Positions 9,360 to 18,909 of a stretch of 64,000 nucleotides of DNA are shown one piece after another. Under the pieces are notes generated by a model. That model was not told the DNA's origin. It made no database searches and saw nothing but the letters and a program-made list of their open reading frames with translations. The stretch spans positions 1 to 64,000 of the forward strand of contig NZ_RQJX01000018.1 of the NCBI RefSeq assembly GCF_003850045.1. The letters run 5' to 3'. This DNA comes from Aeromicrobium camelliae (GTDB lineage Bacteria > Actinomycetota > Actinomycetes > Propionibacteriales > Nocardioidaceae). Position 1 is the stretch's first letter. Each line of letters opens with the position of its first letter. The position numbers and the translations under genes were made by a program.

Positions 9360-9914
9360 TCAGGGGGTCAAGGCGCTCAGGACGGCGGGGGAGAGGGGAC
9401 GGTCGGCGAACACGAGGCGCACGGCCGTCGGGTCGGGGTTGCCGGCGTCGGGGCCGCGCCACTGCAGGGTGAGCCCCACGCGTTCGGCGGTGCGCCGGCT
9501 CGCATGATTGTGCTCGAGCAGGTAGGCGACGACCGGACGGTCCGCCCGGGTCCGGTTCGCCGCCGTGATCGCCTCCTGGCCGAGGCGACGGGCGAGCCCG
9601 TGTCCCTGTGCCCGCGGTGAAAGTCGGTAGTACAGGTTCCAGAACAGGCTGTCGTGGGCTGCGCGGCAGCCGGCGACACCGAGCAGCTGCCCGCGCGGCA
9701 CGATCGTGTCGTCAGCGGCCCGGACGATCCAGAACCCGAGGTCGTCGCGGTCCCAGTCGGCGATGTCCCGCTCGAGTCCTTCGCGGCTCTGCTCGACCGA
9801 GGTGTGGCGGCCGGACGGGAAGTGCTGCCAGACGGCCGGGTCGCTGTGCAGGCGTGCGTAGTCGGGCAGATCGTCGAGCGTGGGACGACTGAGCGTGTAA
9901 GCGACGTCAGTCAT
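9360..9914 (-). CDS. GNAT family N-acetyltransferase (RimJ-like)
   Basis: A 184-aa acetyltransferase of the RimJ/RimL-like GNAT group. It opens with YTLSRPTLDDLPDYARLHSD, has the acetyl-CoA pyrophosphate loop region YRLSPRAQGHGLARRLGQEA and the later strand VAYLLEHNHASRRTAERVGL. Its ATG overlaps the last 8 nt of the upstream peptide deformylase gene, indicating an operon with translational coupling. Substrate is unknown; the link with N-terminal deformylation makes a protein N-terminus conceivable but unproven. Confidence 0.9.
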   Translation of the reverse strand: MTDVAYTLSRPTLDDLPDYARLHSDPAVWQHFPSGRHTSVEQSREGLERDIADWDRDDLGFWIVRAADDTIVPRGQLLGVAGCRAAHDSLFWNLYYRLSPRAQGHGLARRLGQEAITAANRTRADRPVVAYLLEHNHASRRTAERVGLTLQWRGPDAGNPDPTAVRLVFADRPLSPAVLSALTP

Positions 9915-10500
9915 CCCGGGCCGGGGTCACGGGCCAGTCGTCGGGGTAGTCCTCGGCGAGCGCCTGGTGCTGCTTGTACAGCTTCTTGCGGGCACGGTCG
10001 GGGACGCGGTCGCCGAACACGGTGCCGAAGAGGTGATCCGTCTCGTGCTGCAGGCAGCGGGCCAGCAGCCCGGTGCCGACGAACTCGACGGGCTCACCAT
10101 GGTGATCGACTCCACGCACCACGGCGTAGTCCGGGCGAGCGCATTCGGTGAAGGCGCCAGGCAGCGACAGACACCCCTCATCGGCTGCGTCGAGCTTGCG
10201 GTCCTTGCCCTCGGGAAGGGTGAGCACCGGGTTGCACACGACGCCCGTCACGCGTTCGTGGTCGGCGTCCGGGCAGTCGAACACGAAGACCTTCAGATCG
10301 ACGCCCACCTGGTTGGCGGCCAGCCCCACGCCTTCGGCGGCGTGCATCGTCGCGACCATGTCGGCCACGAGCGTGGCCAGCTCGTCGTCGAACTCCGTGA
10401 CCTCGGTCAACTCGTGGTGCATGACCGGCGTGCCCCATCGCGTGATGGGACGGACCTTGCCGCCCTCGGGAAGAGGTCGCGACTGCGCTGCTAGGGACAC
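9907..10500 (-). CDS. def: Peptide deformylase
   Basis: Removes the formyl group from N-terminal formylmethionine of nascent proteins. All three motifs are present: GVGLAANQVG (residues 57-66), EGCLSLPG with the metal ligand C110, and QHETDH with H152, catalytic E153 and H156. GTG 10500 is chosen because AGGAG lies 6 nt upstream; the open frame extends much further but antisense to the next gene's promoter region. The 197-aa protein is somewhat long for the family owing to an N-terminal extension (SLAAQSRPLPEGGKV). It overlaps the downstream GNAT gene by 8 nt. Confidence 0.96.
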   Translation of the reverse strand: MSLAAQSRPLPEGGKVRPITRWGTPVMHHELTEVTEFDDELATLVADMVATMHAAEGVGLAANQVGVDLKVFVFDCPDADHERVTGVVCNPVLTLPEGKDRKLDAADEGCLSLPGAFTECARPDYAVVRGVDHHGEPVEFVGTGLLARCLQHETDHLFGTVFGDRVPDRARKKLYKQHQALAEDYPDDWPVTPARDD

Positions 10501-10653
10501 GGTGTACTCCTGTCGACGAGCCGAACGGGTCCACACTACCGAGCATGGCGGGGGAGCCTGCTTGGCAGGGGACGCGCGTTCAGATACTCTCGGTATGTGA
10601 AACTGCAACCTGCGGTTACGCATCCCCGTCACTCTCTGGACAGGAGCACCCCA

Positions 10654-11958
10654 GTGGCTCGCACCGATCCCATGGGCGTCGGCCTCAAGGTCCTCAACCG
10701 GATCGCCCAGTCGACCGTGATCGACCGCCTCGGCCTGCGTGATGCTGCCGAGAAGGCGGTCTACCACGGCGCCAAGAACGGCTTCCGCGCCGCCGGCGCC
10801 GCGCAGCGTCGCTTCGCCAAGGTCGGCGGGCCCGGCCAGGGCGCCCGGCCCTCCACCCATGCCACCGGCGTCTTCGACCTCAACCCGACCGAGGACCAGC
10901 AGATGATGGTGGAGGTCATCGAGGAGTTCGCCCGCGAGGTGCTGCGGCCCGGCGCCGAGTCGGCCGAGGCCGCGAACGACACGCCCAAGGAGGTGCTGTC
11001 GCAGACGGCGGAGTTCGGGCTCTCGCTCATCAACATCCCCGAGGAACTCGGGGGGCTCTCGCCGGACCGTTCCGCGGTCACCGGCGTCCTCGTGGCCGAG
11101 GCTCTCGCCGGCGGCGATATGGGGCAGGCGGTCGCATGCCTGGCTCCGTCGGCGGTCGCGACGGCGATCTCGCTGTGGGGCACCGAAGGCCAGCAGCAGA
11201 CCTACCTGCCGGCGTTCGGCGGCGACGACGTGCCCGCCGCCGCGCTGGCGGTGGCCGAGCCGCGCATGCTGTTCGACCCCTTGGCGCTCCAGACCCGGGC
11301 GACGCGAGCCAATGGCGGTTACGTCCTTACTGGGCTGAAGTCGGGCGTCGTCCGCGGCGGCGAGGCCGAACTACTCGTCGTCGCGGCGGATGTCGACGGA
11401 CGCGGTCCCTCGATGGTGCTCGTGGAGCCTGCTGCCGAGGGAGTCTCGATCGCCGACGACCCGGGCATGGGGCTTCGGGCGGCCGGGCTGTCGCGGCTCA
11501 AGCTCGAGCACGTGCAGATCACCGAGGACGCGATCCTCGGAACGCCCGACGACTATCGCGAGATGATCCGGCTCTCCCGTCTCGCCTGGGCCGGGCTCGC
11601 TCTGGGCACGGCGAAGACCACGCTGGAGTACGTCAAGGAGTACGTGCCGACGCGCGAGGCCTTCGGTGAGCCCATCGCCCACCGTCAGGCGGTCGCGTTC
11701 ACGGTGGCGGACATGGCGATCGAACTGGAGGGCATGCGCCTCACGACGCTTCGAGCCGCCTCGCGCGTGGACCAGGGGCTCGACGCCCGCCGGGAGATCG
11801 CCCTGGCGCGCAAGCTCACGGCGGAGTACGGCATGAAGATCGGCACCGACGGGGTGCAGATGCTCGGCGGCCACGGCTTCGTCAAGGAGCATCCGGTCGA
11901 GCGGTGGTACCGCGACTTGCGGGCCATCGGCGTGATGGAAGGAGCGGTCCTCGTCTGA
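10654..11958 (+). CDS. Acyl-CoA dehydrogenase family protein (FadE24-like)
   Basis: A 434-aa FAD-dependent acyl-CoA dehydrogenase-fold protein. An N-terminal extension of about 70 residues precedes the all-alpha domain (DLNPTEDQQMMVEVIEEFA). The middle and C-terminal helical domains follow, with TREAFGEPIAHRQAVAF and MLGGHGFVKEHPVERWYRD. The C-terminus IGVMEGAVLV is short and lacks the usual EGTSEIQR-type ending, so this may be the non-catalytic partner of the next gene, which keeps it. GTG 10654 has AGGAG 7 nt upstream; an upstream GTG 10597 would add codons unlike the genome's usage. From memory the pair matches mycobacterial FadE24-FadE23. Confidence 0.88.
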   Translation: MARTDPMGVGLKVLNRIAQSTVIDRLGLRDAAEKAVYHGAKNGFRAAGAAQRRFAKVGGPGQGARPSTHATGVFDLNPTEDQQMMVEVIEEFAREVLRPGAESAEAANDTPKEVLSQTAEFGLSLINIPEELGGLSPDRSAVTGVLVAEALAGGDMGQAVACLAPSAVATAISLWGTEGQQQTYLPAFGGDDVPAAALAVAEPRMLFDPLALQTRATRANGGYVLTGLKSGVVRGGEAELLVVAADVDGRGPSMVLVEPAAEGVSIADDPGMGLRAAGLSRLKLEHVQITEDAILGTPDDYREMIRLSRLAWAGLALGTAKTTLEYVKEYVPTREAFGEPIAHRQAVAFTVADMAIELEGMRLTTLRAASRVDQGLDARREIALARKLTAEYGMKIGTDGVQMLGGHGFVKEHPVERWYRDLRAIGVMEGAVLV

Positions 11959-11971
11959 GGGCGACACCGAC

Positions 11972-13183
11972 ATGATCAACCTCGAAACTCCCAAGAAGTA
12001 CCGCGGTTTCGTCAAGCAGGTCCACGAGGTCGCCGAGAACTTCCTGCGTTCCAACTCACGCAAGTACGACCTCGCCGAGCATGCCTATCCCAAGGAGCTC
12101 GACCTGCTGGCCTCGCTCGTCGACGGGATGAACGAGTCCGGGCAGAGCCAGGGCGCCGGCGCCGCGGGTGTGCGCGTCAAGGACGACGCGAAGGACACCG
12201 GCGTCAAGAACGGCACCAACATGTCCTCGGTGCTCTCGGTCATCGAGATGTGCTGGGGCGACGTCGGCCTGCTGCTGTCGATGCCGCGTCAGGGCCTCGG
12301 GAACTCGGCCATCGCGTCGGTGGCCAACGACGAGCAGCTCGAGCGGTTCAAGGACACGTGGGCCGCGATGGCCATCACCGAGCCGAGCTTCGGCTCCGAC
12401 TCGGCCGCGATCAGCACCACGGCGGTCAAGGACGGCGACGCCTACATCCTCAACGGCGAGAAGATCTTCGTGACCTCCGGCGACCGAGCCGACTCGGTCG
12501 TCGTGTGGGCCACGCTCGACAAGTCCAAGGGCCGTGCGGCGATCAAGTCGTTCGTGGTGCCCAAATCGCTGCCCGGGATCCGCGTGGAGCGGCTCGAACA
12601 CAAGCTCGGCATCCGGGCGTCCGACACCGCGGTCATCGTGCTCGACAACTGCCGTGTGCCTGCCGAGAACCTGCTCGGTGACCCCGAGATCGACACCTCG
12701 AAGGGCTTCGCCGGCGCGATGGCGACCTTCGACAACACGCGCCCGCTCGTCGCCGGGATGGCCGTCGGCTGTGCCCGCGCTGCGCTGGAACTCACGCGCG
12801 AGCTGCTGGAGGAGGCCGGCGTCGAGATCGACTACGACCGGCCGGCACAGTCTCAATCTGCGGCCGCAGCGACGTTCCTGCAGATGGAGGCCGACTGGGA
12901 GGCCGCGCACCTGCTCACGCTGAGCGCCGCGTGGATGGCCGACAACCGTCAGCCCAACTCGCTCGAGGCGTCGATGGCCAAGGCGAAGGCCGGCCGGGTG
13001 GGCAACCAGATCACCCTGCGCTGCGTCGAGCTGGCCAGCACCCTCGGCTACAGCGAGACGGAGTTGTTGGAGAAGTGGTCGCGCGACTCGAAGATCCTCG
13101 ACATCTTCGAGGGCACGCAGCAGATTCAACAGCTCATCGTCGCGCGGCGGATCCTCGGACTCACCAGCTCGCAGCTGAAGTGA
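11972..13183 (+). CDS. Acyl-CoA dehydrogenase (FadE23-like)
   Basis: A 403-aa acyl-CoA dehydrogenase, 13 nt downstream of the preceding paralogue and surely in its operon. The FAD/acyl-binding middle domain has MAITEPSFGSDSAAISTTAV, and the C-terminal helical domain ends in the catalytic-glutamate motif KILDIFEGTQQIQQLIVARR. An insert-like loop GAGAAGVRVKDDAKDTGVKNG occurs early, read in two parts. The two proteins probably form a heteromeric enzyme, as many actinobacterial FadE pairs do. Chain-length or sterol specificity cannot be deduced here. Confidence 0.92.
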   Translation: MINLETPKKYRGFVKQVHEVAENFLRSNSRKYDLAEHAYPKELDLLASLVDGMNESGQSQGAGAAGVRVKDDAKDTGVKNGTNMSSVLSVIEMCWGDVGLLLSMPRQGLGNSAIASVANDEQLERFKDTWAAMAITEPSFGSDSAAISTTAVKDGDAYILNGEKIFVTSGDRADSVVVWATLDKSKGRAAIKSFVVPKSLPGIRVERLEHKLGIRASDTAVIVLDNCRVPAENLLGDPEIDTSKGFAGAMATFDNTRPLVAGMAVGCARAALELTRELLEEAGVEIDYDRPAQSQSAAAATFLQMEADWEAAHLLTLSAAWMADNRQPNSLEASMAKAKAGRVGNQITLRCVELASTLGYSETELLEKWSRDSKILDIFEGTQQIQQLIVARRILGLTSSQLK

Positions 13184-13187
13184 GTGG

Positions 13188-14207
13188 TCACGGGGTCAGC
13201 AGGACCTTGGTGGCGCGGCGCTCGTCCATCGCTCGGTAGCCCTCGGCCACCTGGTCCAGCGGGAGGGTGAGGTCGAAGACCTTGCCCGGCTCGATGGTGC
13301 CGTCGAGCACCGCGGGCAGCAGGTCCTCCAAGTAGTTGCGCACCGGCGCGACGCCGCCGGCGAGGCCGATGTTGCGCCCGAAGATCGGTCGCGGGTCGAT
13401 CGAGACGCCGTGGGGCACGCCGACGTATCCCACGGTGCCGCCGGGACGGGTCGCCATGAACGCCTGCTTCATGCTGGCGTCGGTGCCCACGCACTCCAGA
13501 ACGCAGTCGGCGCCGATGCCGTCGAAGATCTCGCGCACCTCGGCGGCGCCCTCCTTGCCGCGGGTCTCGACGATCGCGTCGGCGCCGAACTCCCGGGCGA
13601 GCGCCTGACGGTCGGCGTGGCGTGACATCGCGACGACGGTCGCGGCGCCGAGCTGCGTGGCAGCGAGCACCGCGCTCAGCCCGACCGCGCCGTCGCCCAC
13701 GACGGCGACGGTGCTGCCCTCACGGACGCCCGCGGAGACGGCGGCGTGGTGGCCCGTCGGGAACACGTCGGAGAGCGTCAGCAGATGCGGCACCAGCTCC
13801 TGGCTGACGCTGCCGGGCACCGTGACGAGCGTCCCGTCGGCCTGCGGCACGCGGACCAGCTCGCACTGACAGCCGCTGTAGCCGCCGCCGTTGACGCACG
13901 AGGTGTGCACGCCGCGCCGGCACAACGCGCAGGTGTTGTCGGAGTACATGAACGGTGCGATGACGAAGTCACCGGGCGCGAGGCCGCTGACGGCGTCGCC
14001 GACCTGCTCGACGACGCCGACGAACTCGTGACCGATCTGACGCGGCTCGGTCTGTTCTCCGTTGAGTCCGCGATACGGCCACAGGTCGCTGCCGCAGATG
14101 CAGGAGGCGACGACGCGCACGATGGCGTCGGTGTCCTGCTCGAGCTGAGGATCGGCGAGCGTCTGCAGCTCGATGTGGCCGGGGGACGTCAGGATGGTTG
14201 CGCGCAT
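13188..14207 (-). CDS. Zinc-dependent alcohol dehydrogenase family protein
   Basis: A 339-aa medium-chain dehydrogenase/reductase. Catalytic-zinc ligands are visible as C38 in SCICGSD and H60-E61 in GHE; a structural-zinc lobe follows (CALCRRGVHTSC). The Rossmann motif VAVVGDGAVGLSAVLAA binds NAD(P). The last third contains the substrate-domain return and ends RRATKVLLTP. ATG 14207 is preferred to upstream in-frame ATGs because the family begins MRATILTSPG and the extension would overlap the divergent FKBP gene. It converges on the FadE23-like gene with a 4-nt gap. Substrate is unknown. Confidence 0.92.
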   Translation of the reverse strand: MRATILTSPGHIELQTLADPQLEQDTDAIVRVVASCICGSDLWPYRGLNGEQTEPRQIGHEFVGVVEQVGDAVSGLAPGDFVIAPFMYSDNTCALCRRGVHTSCVNGGGYSGCQCELVRVPQADGTLVTVPGSVSQELVPHLLTLSDVFPTGHHAAVSAGVREGSTVAVVGDGAVGLSAVLAATQLGAATVVAMSRHADRQALAREFGADAIVETRGKEGAAEVREIFDGIGADCVLECVGTDASMKQAFMATRPGGTVGYVGVPHGVSIDPRPIFGRNIGLAGGVAPVRNYLEDLLPAVLDGTIEPGKVFDLTLPLDQVAEGYRAMDERRATKVLLTP

Positions 14208-14226
14208 ACGTGCAAGGATGGCAGGC

Positions 14227-14589
14227 ATGACCTCCAAGCCCGAAGTCGATTTCATCGAAGGCCCTCCGCCGACCGAACTCCAGGTCACCGACCTGGTCGA
14301 GGGTGACGGTCCCGAGGCGGTGCCCGGCGGCGTCGTCGACGTCCACTACGTGGGTGTCGATTTCGAGACCGGCGAGCAGTTCGACGCGTCCTGGGACCGC
14401 GGACAGTCGGCACGGTTCCCGCTCCCGCAGCTCATCACCGCGTGGCAGCAGGGCATCCCCGGCATGAAGGTCGGAGGACGCCGCCAGATCGTCGCGCCCC
14501 CGGAGCTCGCCTATGGTCCGGCCGGCGGTGGCCACCGTCTGTCGGGCCGCACTCTGGTCTTCGTGATCGACCTGTTGGGCGTTGGCTGA
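14227..14589 (+). CDS. FKBP-type peptidyl-prolyl cis-trans isomerase
   Basis: A 120-aa single-domain FKBP that catalyses proline isomerisation in the cytoplasm. Family motifs: GGVVDVHYVGVDFETGEQFD, RGQSARFPLPQLITAWQQG, GMKVGGRRQIVAPPELAYG and the closing strand LVFVIDLLGV. No signal peptide or lipobox is present, unlike secreted FKBPs. AAGGA lies about 8 nt before ATG 14227. It is divergent from the alcohol dehydrogenase gene and overlaps the following membrane-protein gene by 8 nt, suggesting coupled translation. Confidence 0.94.
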   Translation: MTSKPEVDFIEGPPPTELQVTDLVEGDGPEAVPGGVVDVHYVGVDFETGEQFDASWDRGQSARFPLPQLITAWQQGIPGMKVGGRRQIVAPPELAYGPAGGGHRLSGRTLVFVIDLLGVG

Positions 14590-15286
14590 GCTCAGCCTCG
14601 CCCTCGCGGGGACGCTCGTCGTCCTTGCGCTGATCGACAGCACCAGTTTCGGCACGCTGCTGATCCCGATCTGGTTCATGCTCGCGCCCGGACGGCTTCG
14701 GGCCGGCCGGATCCTGCTGTTCCTGGCGACCGTCGCGGCGTGCTACCTCGTGCTCGGTCTCGCGCTCTACGCCGGCCTCGGGGCGGTCGCTGAGCCGTTG
14801 GCGCGGTTGCTGGGGTCGGATCCGGTCCTGTGGGTCCAGCTCATCGTGGGCGTGGGCCTCATGATCTGGAGCCACCCCCTGGAGAAGCGGAAGTCGCGCC
14901 GGCCAGGGCGCCTCCTGCGCTGGCGCGACGGAGTGGTCGGCGAAGGCGCTTCGGTACGAAGCCTGGTGACGGTCGCGCTATTCGCGGTCGCGCTGGAGGC
15001 CGCCACGATGCTGCCGTACCTCGCGGCCATCGGCATCATCACCTCGCTCGACATCGCGTGGGCGCTGGGCGCAGTCGTCCTCGCGGCGTACTGCGTGGTG
15101 ATGATCGCCCCCGCGCTGGTCCTGCTGGGTGCGCGGCTCGCCGCCGCCGGTCCCGTCGAGCCGCTGCTGCGACGCATCGAGTCCTGGATGCAGAAGAACG
15201 CTCAGAGCACACTGGCGTGGACGGTGGCCATCGTCGGCTTCCTCCTCGCGGTCAACGCTGCTGACGCCCTGGACCTGCTGGGGTAG
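14582..15286 (+). CDS. GAP/Sap-like multispanning membrane protein
   Basis: A 234-aa integral membrane protein with about six hydrophobic segments. The first begins LALAGTLVVLALIDSTSFGT and the last is TLAWTVAIVGFLLAVNAADAL. The layout and the early D-S/T-x-G region match the LysE-like GAP family, which includes the mycobacterial sulfolipid-addressing protein Sap and GPL-addressing Gap. A small-molecule or lipid export role is possible, but no lipid synthase adjoins it. Start TTG 14582 overlaps the end of the FKBP gene by 8 nt. Its 3' end overlaps the convergent hrpA by 35 nt, placing both stop codons inside the opposite gene. Confidence 0.8.
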   Translation: MAELSLALAGTLVVLALIDSTSFGTLLIPIWFMLAPGRLRAGRILLFLATVAACYLVLGLALYAGLGAVAEPLARLLGSDPVLWVQLIVGVGLMIWSHPLEKRKSRRPGRLLRWRDGVVGEGASVRSLVTVALFAVALEAATMLPYLAAIGIITSLDIAWALGAVVLAAYCVVMIAPALVLLGARLAAAGPVEPLLRRIESWMQKNAQSTLAWTVAIVGFLLAVNAADALDLLG

Positions 15287-18200
15287 GGCGGCGGATCGAC
15301 GCGAGGTGGGTCTCGAGGCCGTCCAGCCGCTTCGTCACCCGCTTGATCGAGACGGGCATCGCTGCGCGCAGGTCCTGGGCGAGCAGACTGACGCGCAGTT
15401 CCTCCAGCGCCCACCGTGCGTCCCGCACGGGCTCACTGAGCCGCGCCCAGACGCCGAGGTCGGCGGTGAGGTCGTGGAATCGTGCCTCAAGCTCCTGCGT
15501 CGCCGCGAGATCGGCCGTGAGCGGCGCGTTGAGGCGCCGCCGGGCGGCTTCGAGATACACCCGAAGGCGTGGGAGTCGGTCGGAGCCCATGTCGCGGACG
15601 AAACCGGGGTAGACGAGCCACGAGAGCTGCACCCGGACGTCCTGGCCGGGCTCGTCGTCACGAGGGGCGATATCACCGAGGACGCGTAGCCCGTCGAGGA
15701 TCGCGCGCACCGCTCGTTCGCAGTACTCGTACGCGTCGGCGCGGACGCGGTCGCGCAGCTGAGCGAAGGCCGATTCGTCCCACACCGGCCCGCCGTGCTG
15801 CACCACGAGACCGTCGAGCGCCGCGAGCCAGGCGTCCTCCACGACCGCGCTGGCGTCCCGATACGGCGCGGTCGAGAGCAGAAGCTTGTCGTGGAGCGAG
15901 AGCGACCGCGACATGTGCGCCACGGGAGATGACGTCGTGAGCGCGAGGAGACGGCCCTGCCCGCGGACCATCGCGGCGCGCTGCTCATCGGGGGAGTCGA
16001 GAACGCGCAACGCCACCGAGTTCCCCTCGTCGACCAGCGCCGGGTAACCGACGAGGTGCCCCGCCGGGACGGACTTGTCGATCGCGCCGACCTCCCAGCT
16101 GGTCATGCCACTGCGTTCCTCGTGCGCGGTCGCGTGGCGCAACTGTCGCCGCAGCCGTGGCTCGAGCTCACGGCGGATGGCCTCGAGGTCCTTGCCGGTG
16201 GCCAGGACCTTCTCACCGTCGACGACCCGGTAGGTCACCCGCAGATGCGCCGGAATCTGCTCGGGAGAGAAGTCCTCGGGACGGACCTGCGTCCCGGAGA
16301 TCGACTGCAGCTGACGCGCCAGCTGGGCGGTCAACTCGCCGTCGGCGGGATCCAGGGCGGGCGCCACCTGCGCAGCGAACTGCCCGGCGGGCGCGAACGA
16401 GCGGCGGATCGCCTTCGGCAGCGTACGGATCAACTCGGTGATCAGTTCGACCCGTCGCCCGGGCACGTGCCACGCGAACTCGCGTTCGTCGGCCGTCAGC
16501 AGGTCGTCGAGGGGCAACGTGACGACGAGACCGTCGACGATCGACGCGGGGTCGAAGACGTACTCGACGTCGTACTCCGCGCTCTGCGAGGTCCACGTCG
16601 TCGGGAACTGCTCCTCGACATCCTCGTCCAGGCCCTCCCGCGTGACCAGGGACGGGTCGAACGTCAGCAGGTCGGGATGGTCGCGCCGCGCCTTCTTCCA
16701 CCACGTGTCGAAGTGACGAGCGGACACCACCTCCGCGGGAATCCGTTCGTCGTAGAAGTCGTACAGCGTCTGGTCGTCGACGCGCAGGTCACGACGGCGC
16801 ATCCGGTCCTCGAGCTCACCGACCTCGTCGAGCAGTTCGCGGTTGCGACGGAAGAAGGCGTGCCGGGTGTGCCAGTCGCCCTCGACGAGCGCATGGCGGA
16901 TGAACAGCTCGCGCGCCAGCGCCGGGTCGACCCGCGACAGCTGCACGGGCCGGTCGACCACGACGGGGATGCCGTAGAGCGTGGCGCGCTCCTTGGCCAT
17001 CGCCGCCCCGCGGCGCGACGACCAGTAGGGCTCGGCGTACTGGCGCTTGAGCAGATGCGCTCCCGCCTTCTCGATCCACTCCGGTTGCACTCGCGCAGCC
17101 GTGCGCGCCCACAGCCGGGTGGTCTCGACGAGCTCGCCCGCCATGATCCACCGCGGGGGCTTCTTGGCGAGCCCCGAGCCCGGGAAGACCATGAACCGGG
17201 CTCCGCGGGCCCCGAAATACTCCCGACCGTCGGGTTCGCGGAGGCCGACGTGGCCGAGCAGGCCCGTCAGCAGCGCCTGGTGGATGGCGTCGGCGTCGCC
17301 GCTGAGCTCGCGACGCGCCTTCAGCCCCAGATCGCGGGCCGTGCGCCGGAGCTGGGCGTGGACGTCCTGCCACTCCCGGACCCGCAGGTAGTGGATGAAC
17401 TCCTCGTGGCAGAGCTTGCGGAAGCGGCTGTGCGACAACTCCTCGCGCTTCTCGACCAGATACGTCCACAAGCTGAGGTACGACAGGAAGTCGGAGTCGG
17501 GCTGGGTGAATCGGCGGTGCTTCTCGTCGGCCGCCTGCTGGCGCTCGAGTGGTCGTTCGCGGGGGTCCTGGATCGACATGGCGGCGACGATCACGAGCAC
17601 ATCGGCGAGGCACCCGAGTCGGTCCGCGGCGATGAGCATCCGGCCGAGGCGCGGGTCCACGGGGAGGTTCGACATCGTCCGGCCGAGCCGCGTGAGGCGG
17701 TTCCCGTCGAGGGCGCCGAGCTCGCGGAGCAGGTTCATGCCATCGGCCACGGCGCGCCGGTCCGGCGGATCGAGGAACGGGAAGTCCTCGATGTCACCCA
17801 GTCGCAGCGCCGCCATCTGCAGGAGGACGGAGGCGAGGTTGGTGCGGAGGATCTCCGGGTCGGTGAACTCCGGCCGGCCCTCGAAGTCCTCCTCGGAGTA
17901 CAGCCGGATGCAGATGCCCTCGGCCACGCGACCACAGCGACCGGCGCGCTGCGCTGCGCTGGCCTGCGAGACCGGTTCGATCGGCAGACGCTGGACCTTG
18001 AGTCGGTTGCTGTAGCGGCTGATCCGCGCGAGACCGGAGTCGATGACGTAACGGATGCCGGGCACCGTCAGCGAGGTCTCGGCGACGTTCGTGGCGAGGA
18101 CGATCCGTCGCCCCGGGTGCGAGCTGAAGATCTTCTGCTGGTCCTGGGCGGCCAGCCGGCCGTAGAGCGGGAGAATCTCGGTGCGCGGGTACTTCTTACC

Positions 18201-18905
18201 CTCGAGATACTCCGCGGTGTCGCGAATCTCGCGCTCGCCGGAGAGGAAGACCAGGATGTCGCCCTCGCGGGGGAGTTCGCGGATCGCCTGGTCGATCGCC
18301 TCGGTGAGGTCGGAGGCGTCGCTCTCGGTCAACGGCCGGTAGCGGATCTCGACCGGGTAGGTCCGTCCGGAGACCTTGATGATCGGTGCGCCGTCGAACA
18401 TCTCCGCGAAGCGCTCGACGTCGATCGTCGCCGAGGTGATGACGACCGAGAGGTCGGGGCGCTTCGGCAGCAGGCGCTTGAGGTACCCGAGCAGGAAGTC
18501 GATTGCGAGCGAGCGCTCGTGGGCCTCGTCGATGATGATCGTGTCGTAGCGGCGCAGCTCGGGGTCCCGCTGGAGTTCGGCCAGCAGCAGGCCGTCCGTC
18601 ATCAGCCGGATCGCGGTGTCCGGCCCGGTCTGATCGTCGAACCGCACCGCATATCCCACCTCGGCGCCGAGTTCCACCCCGCACTCGTCGGCGATCCGTC
18701 GGGCCACCGAGCGTGCCGCGATGCGACGCGGCTGGGTGTGGGCGATGGACCGGCGCCCCAGTTCGTAGGCGATCTTGGGCAACTGGGTCGTCTTGCCCGA
18801 TCCGGTCTCGCCGGCCACGACCACGACCTGGTGATCGCGCAGCGCGGCGGCGATCTCGTCGTGCCGGCCGGCGATGGGCAGGGCGGTGTCGTAGGTGATT
18901 CTCAT
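15252..18905 (-). CDS. hrpA: ATP-dependent RNA helicase HrpA
   Basis: A 1217-aa DEAH-box helicase, the usual length for bacterial HrpA. Motif I is AGETGSGKTTQ (about residue 35), motif II IIIDEAHERS, motif III TSATID, and motif VI QRAGRCGRVAEG. Behind the helicase core come the winged-helix/HA2 region, an OB fold and the long C-terminal DUF3418 typical of HrpA. In E. coli HrpA helps resolve stalled ribosomes and processes some mRNAs. ATG 18905 is chosen because homology begins RITYDTALPI and it starts 4 nt after the upstream CPBP gene; ATG 18944 would add 13 residues and overlap that gene. Confidence 0.95.
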   Translation of the reverse strand: MRITYDTALPIAGRHDEIAAALRDHQVVVVAGETGSGKTTQLPKIAYELGRRSIAHTQPRRIAARSVARRIADECGVELGAEVGYAVRFDDQTGPDTAIRLMTDGLLLAELQRDPELRRYDTIIIDEAHERSLAIDFLLGYLKRLLPKRPDLSVVITSATIDVERFAEMFDGAPIIKVSGRTYPVEIRYRPLTESDASDLTEAIDQAIRELPREGDILVFLSGEREIRDTAEYLEGKKYPRTEILPLYGRLAAQDQQKIFSSHPGRRIVLATNVAETSLTVPGIRYVIDSGLARISRYSNRLKVQRLPIEPVSQASAAQRAGRCGRVAEGICIRLYSEEDFEGRPEFTDPEILRTNLASVLLQMAALRLGDIEDFPFLDPPDRRAVADGMNLLRELGALDGNRLTRLGRTMSNLPVDPRLGRMLIAADRLGCLADVLVIVAAMSIQDPRERPLERQQAADEKHRRFTQPDSDFLSYLSLWTYLVEKREELSHSRFRKLCHEEFIHYLRVREWQDVHAQLRRTARDLGLKARRELSGDADAIHQALLTGLLGHVGLREPDGREYFGARGARFMVFPGSGLAKKPPRWIMAGELVETTRLWARTAARVQPEWIEKAGAHLLKRQYAEPYWSSRRGAAMAKERATLYGIPVVVDRPVQLSRVDPALARELFIRHALVEGDWHTRHAFFRRNRELLDEVGELEDRMRRRDLRVDDQTLYDFYDERIPAEVVSARHFDTWWKKARRDHPDLLTFDPSLVTREGLDEDVEEQFPTTWTSQSAEYDVEYVFDPASIVDGLVVTLPLDDLLTADEREFAWHVPGRRVELITELIRTLPKAIRRSFAPAGQFAAQVAPALDPADGELTAQLARQLQSISGTQVRPEDFSPEQIPAHLRVTYRVVDGEKVLATGKDLEAIRRELEPRLRRQLRHATAHEERSGMTSWEVGAIDKSVPAGHLVGYPALVDEGNSVALRVLDSPDEQRAAMVRGQGRLLALTTSSPVAHMSRSLSLHDKLLLSTAPYRDASAVVEDAWLAALDGLVVQHGGPVWDESAFAQLRDRVRADAYEYCERAVRAILDGLRVLGDIAPRDDEPGQDVRVQLSWLVYPGFVRDMGSDRLPRLRVYLEAARRRLNAPLTADLAATQELEARFHDLTADLGVWARLSEPVRDARWALEELRVSLLAQDLRAAMPVSIKRVTKRLDGLETHLASIRRPTPAGPGRQQR

Positions 18906-18909
18906 GGTG

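Noticed and set aside
15252..15286. 35-nt overlap of hrpA and the GAP-like gene as an assembly error
   Set aside because: Both C-termini are plausible, and tail-to-tail overlaps recur here (3007-3020, 45196-45208, 57895-57914).
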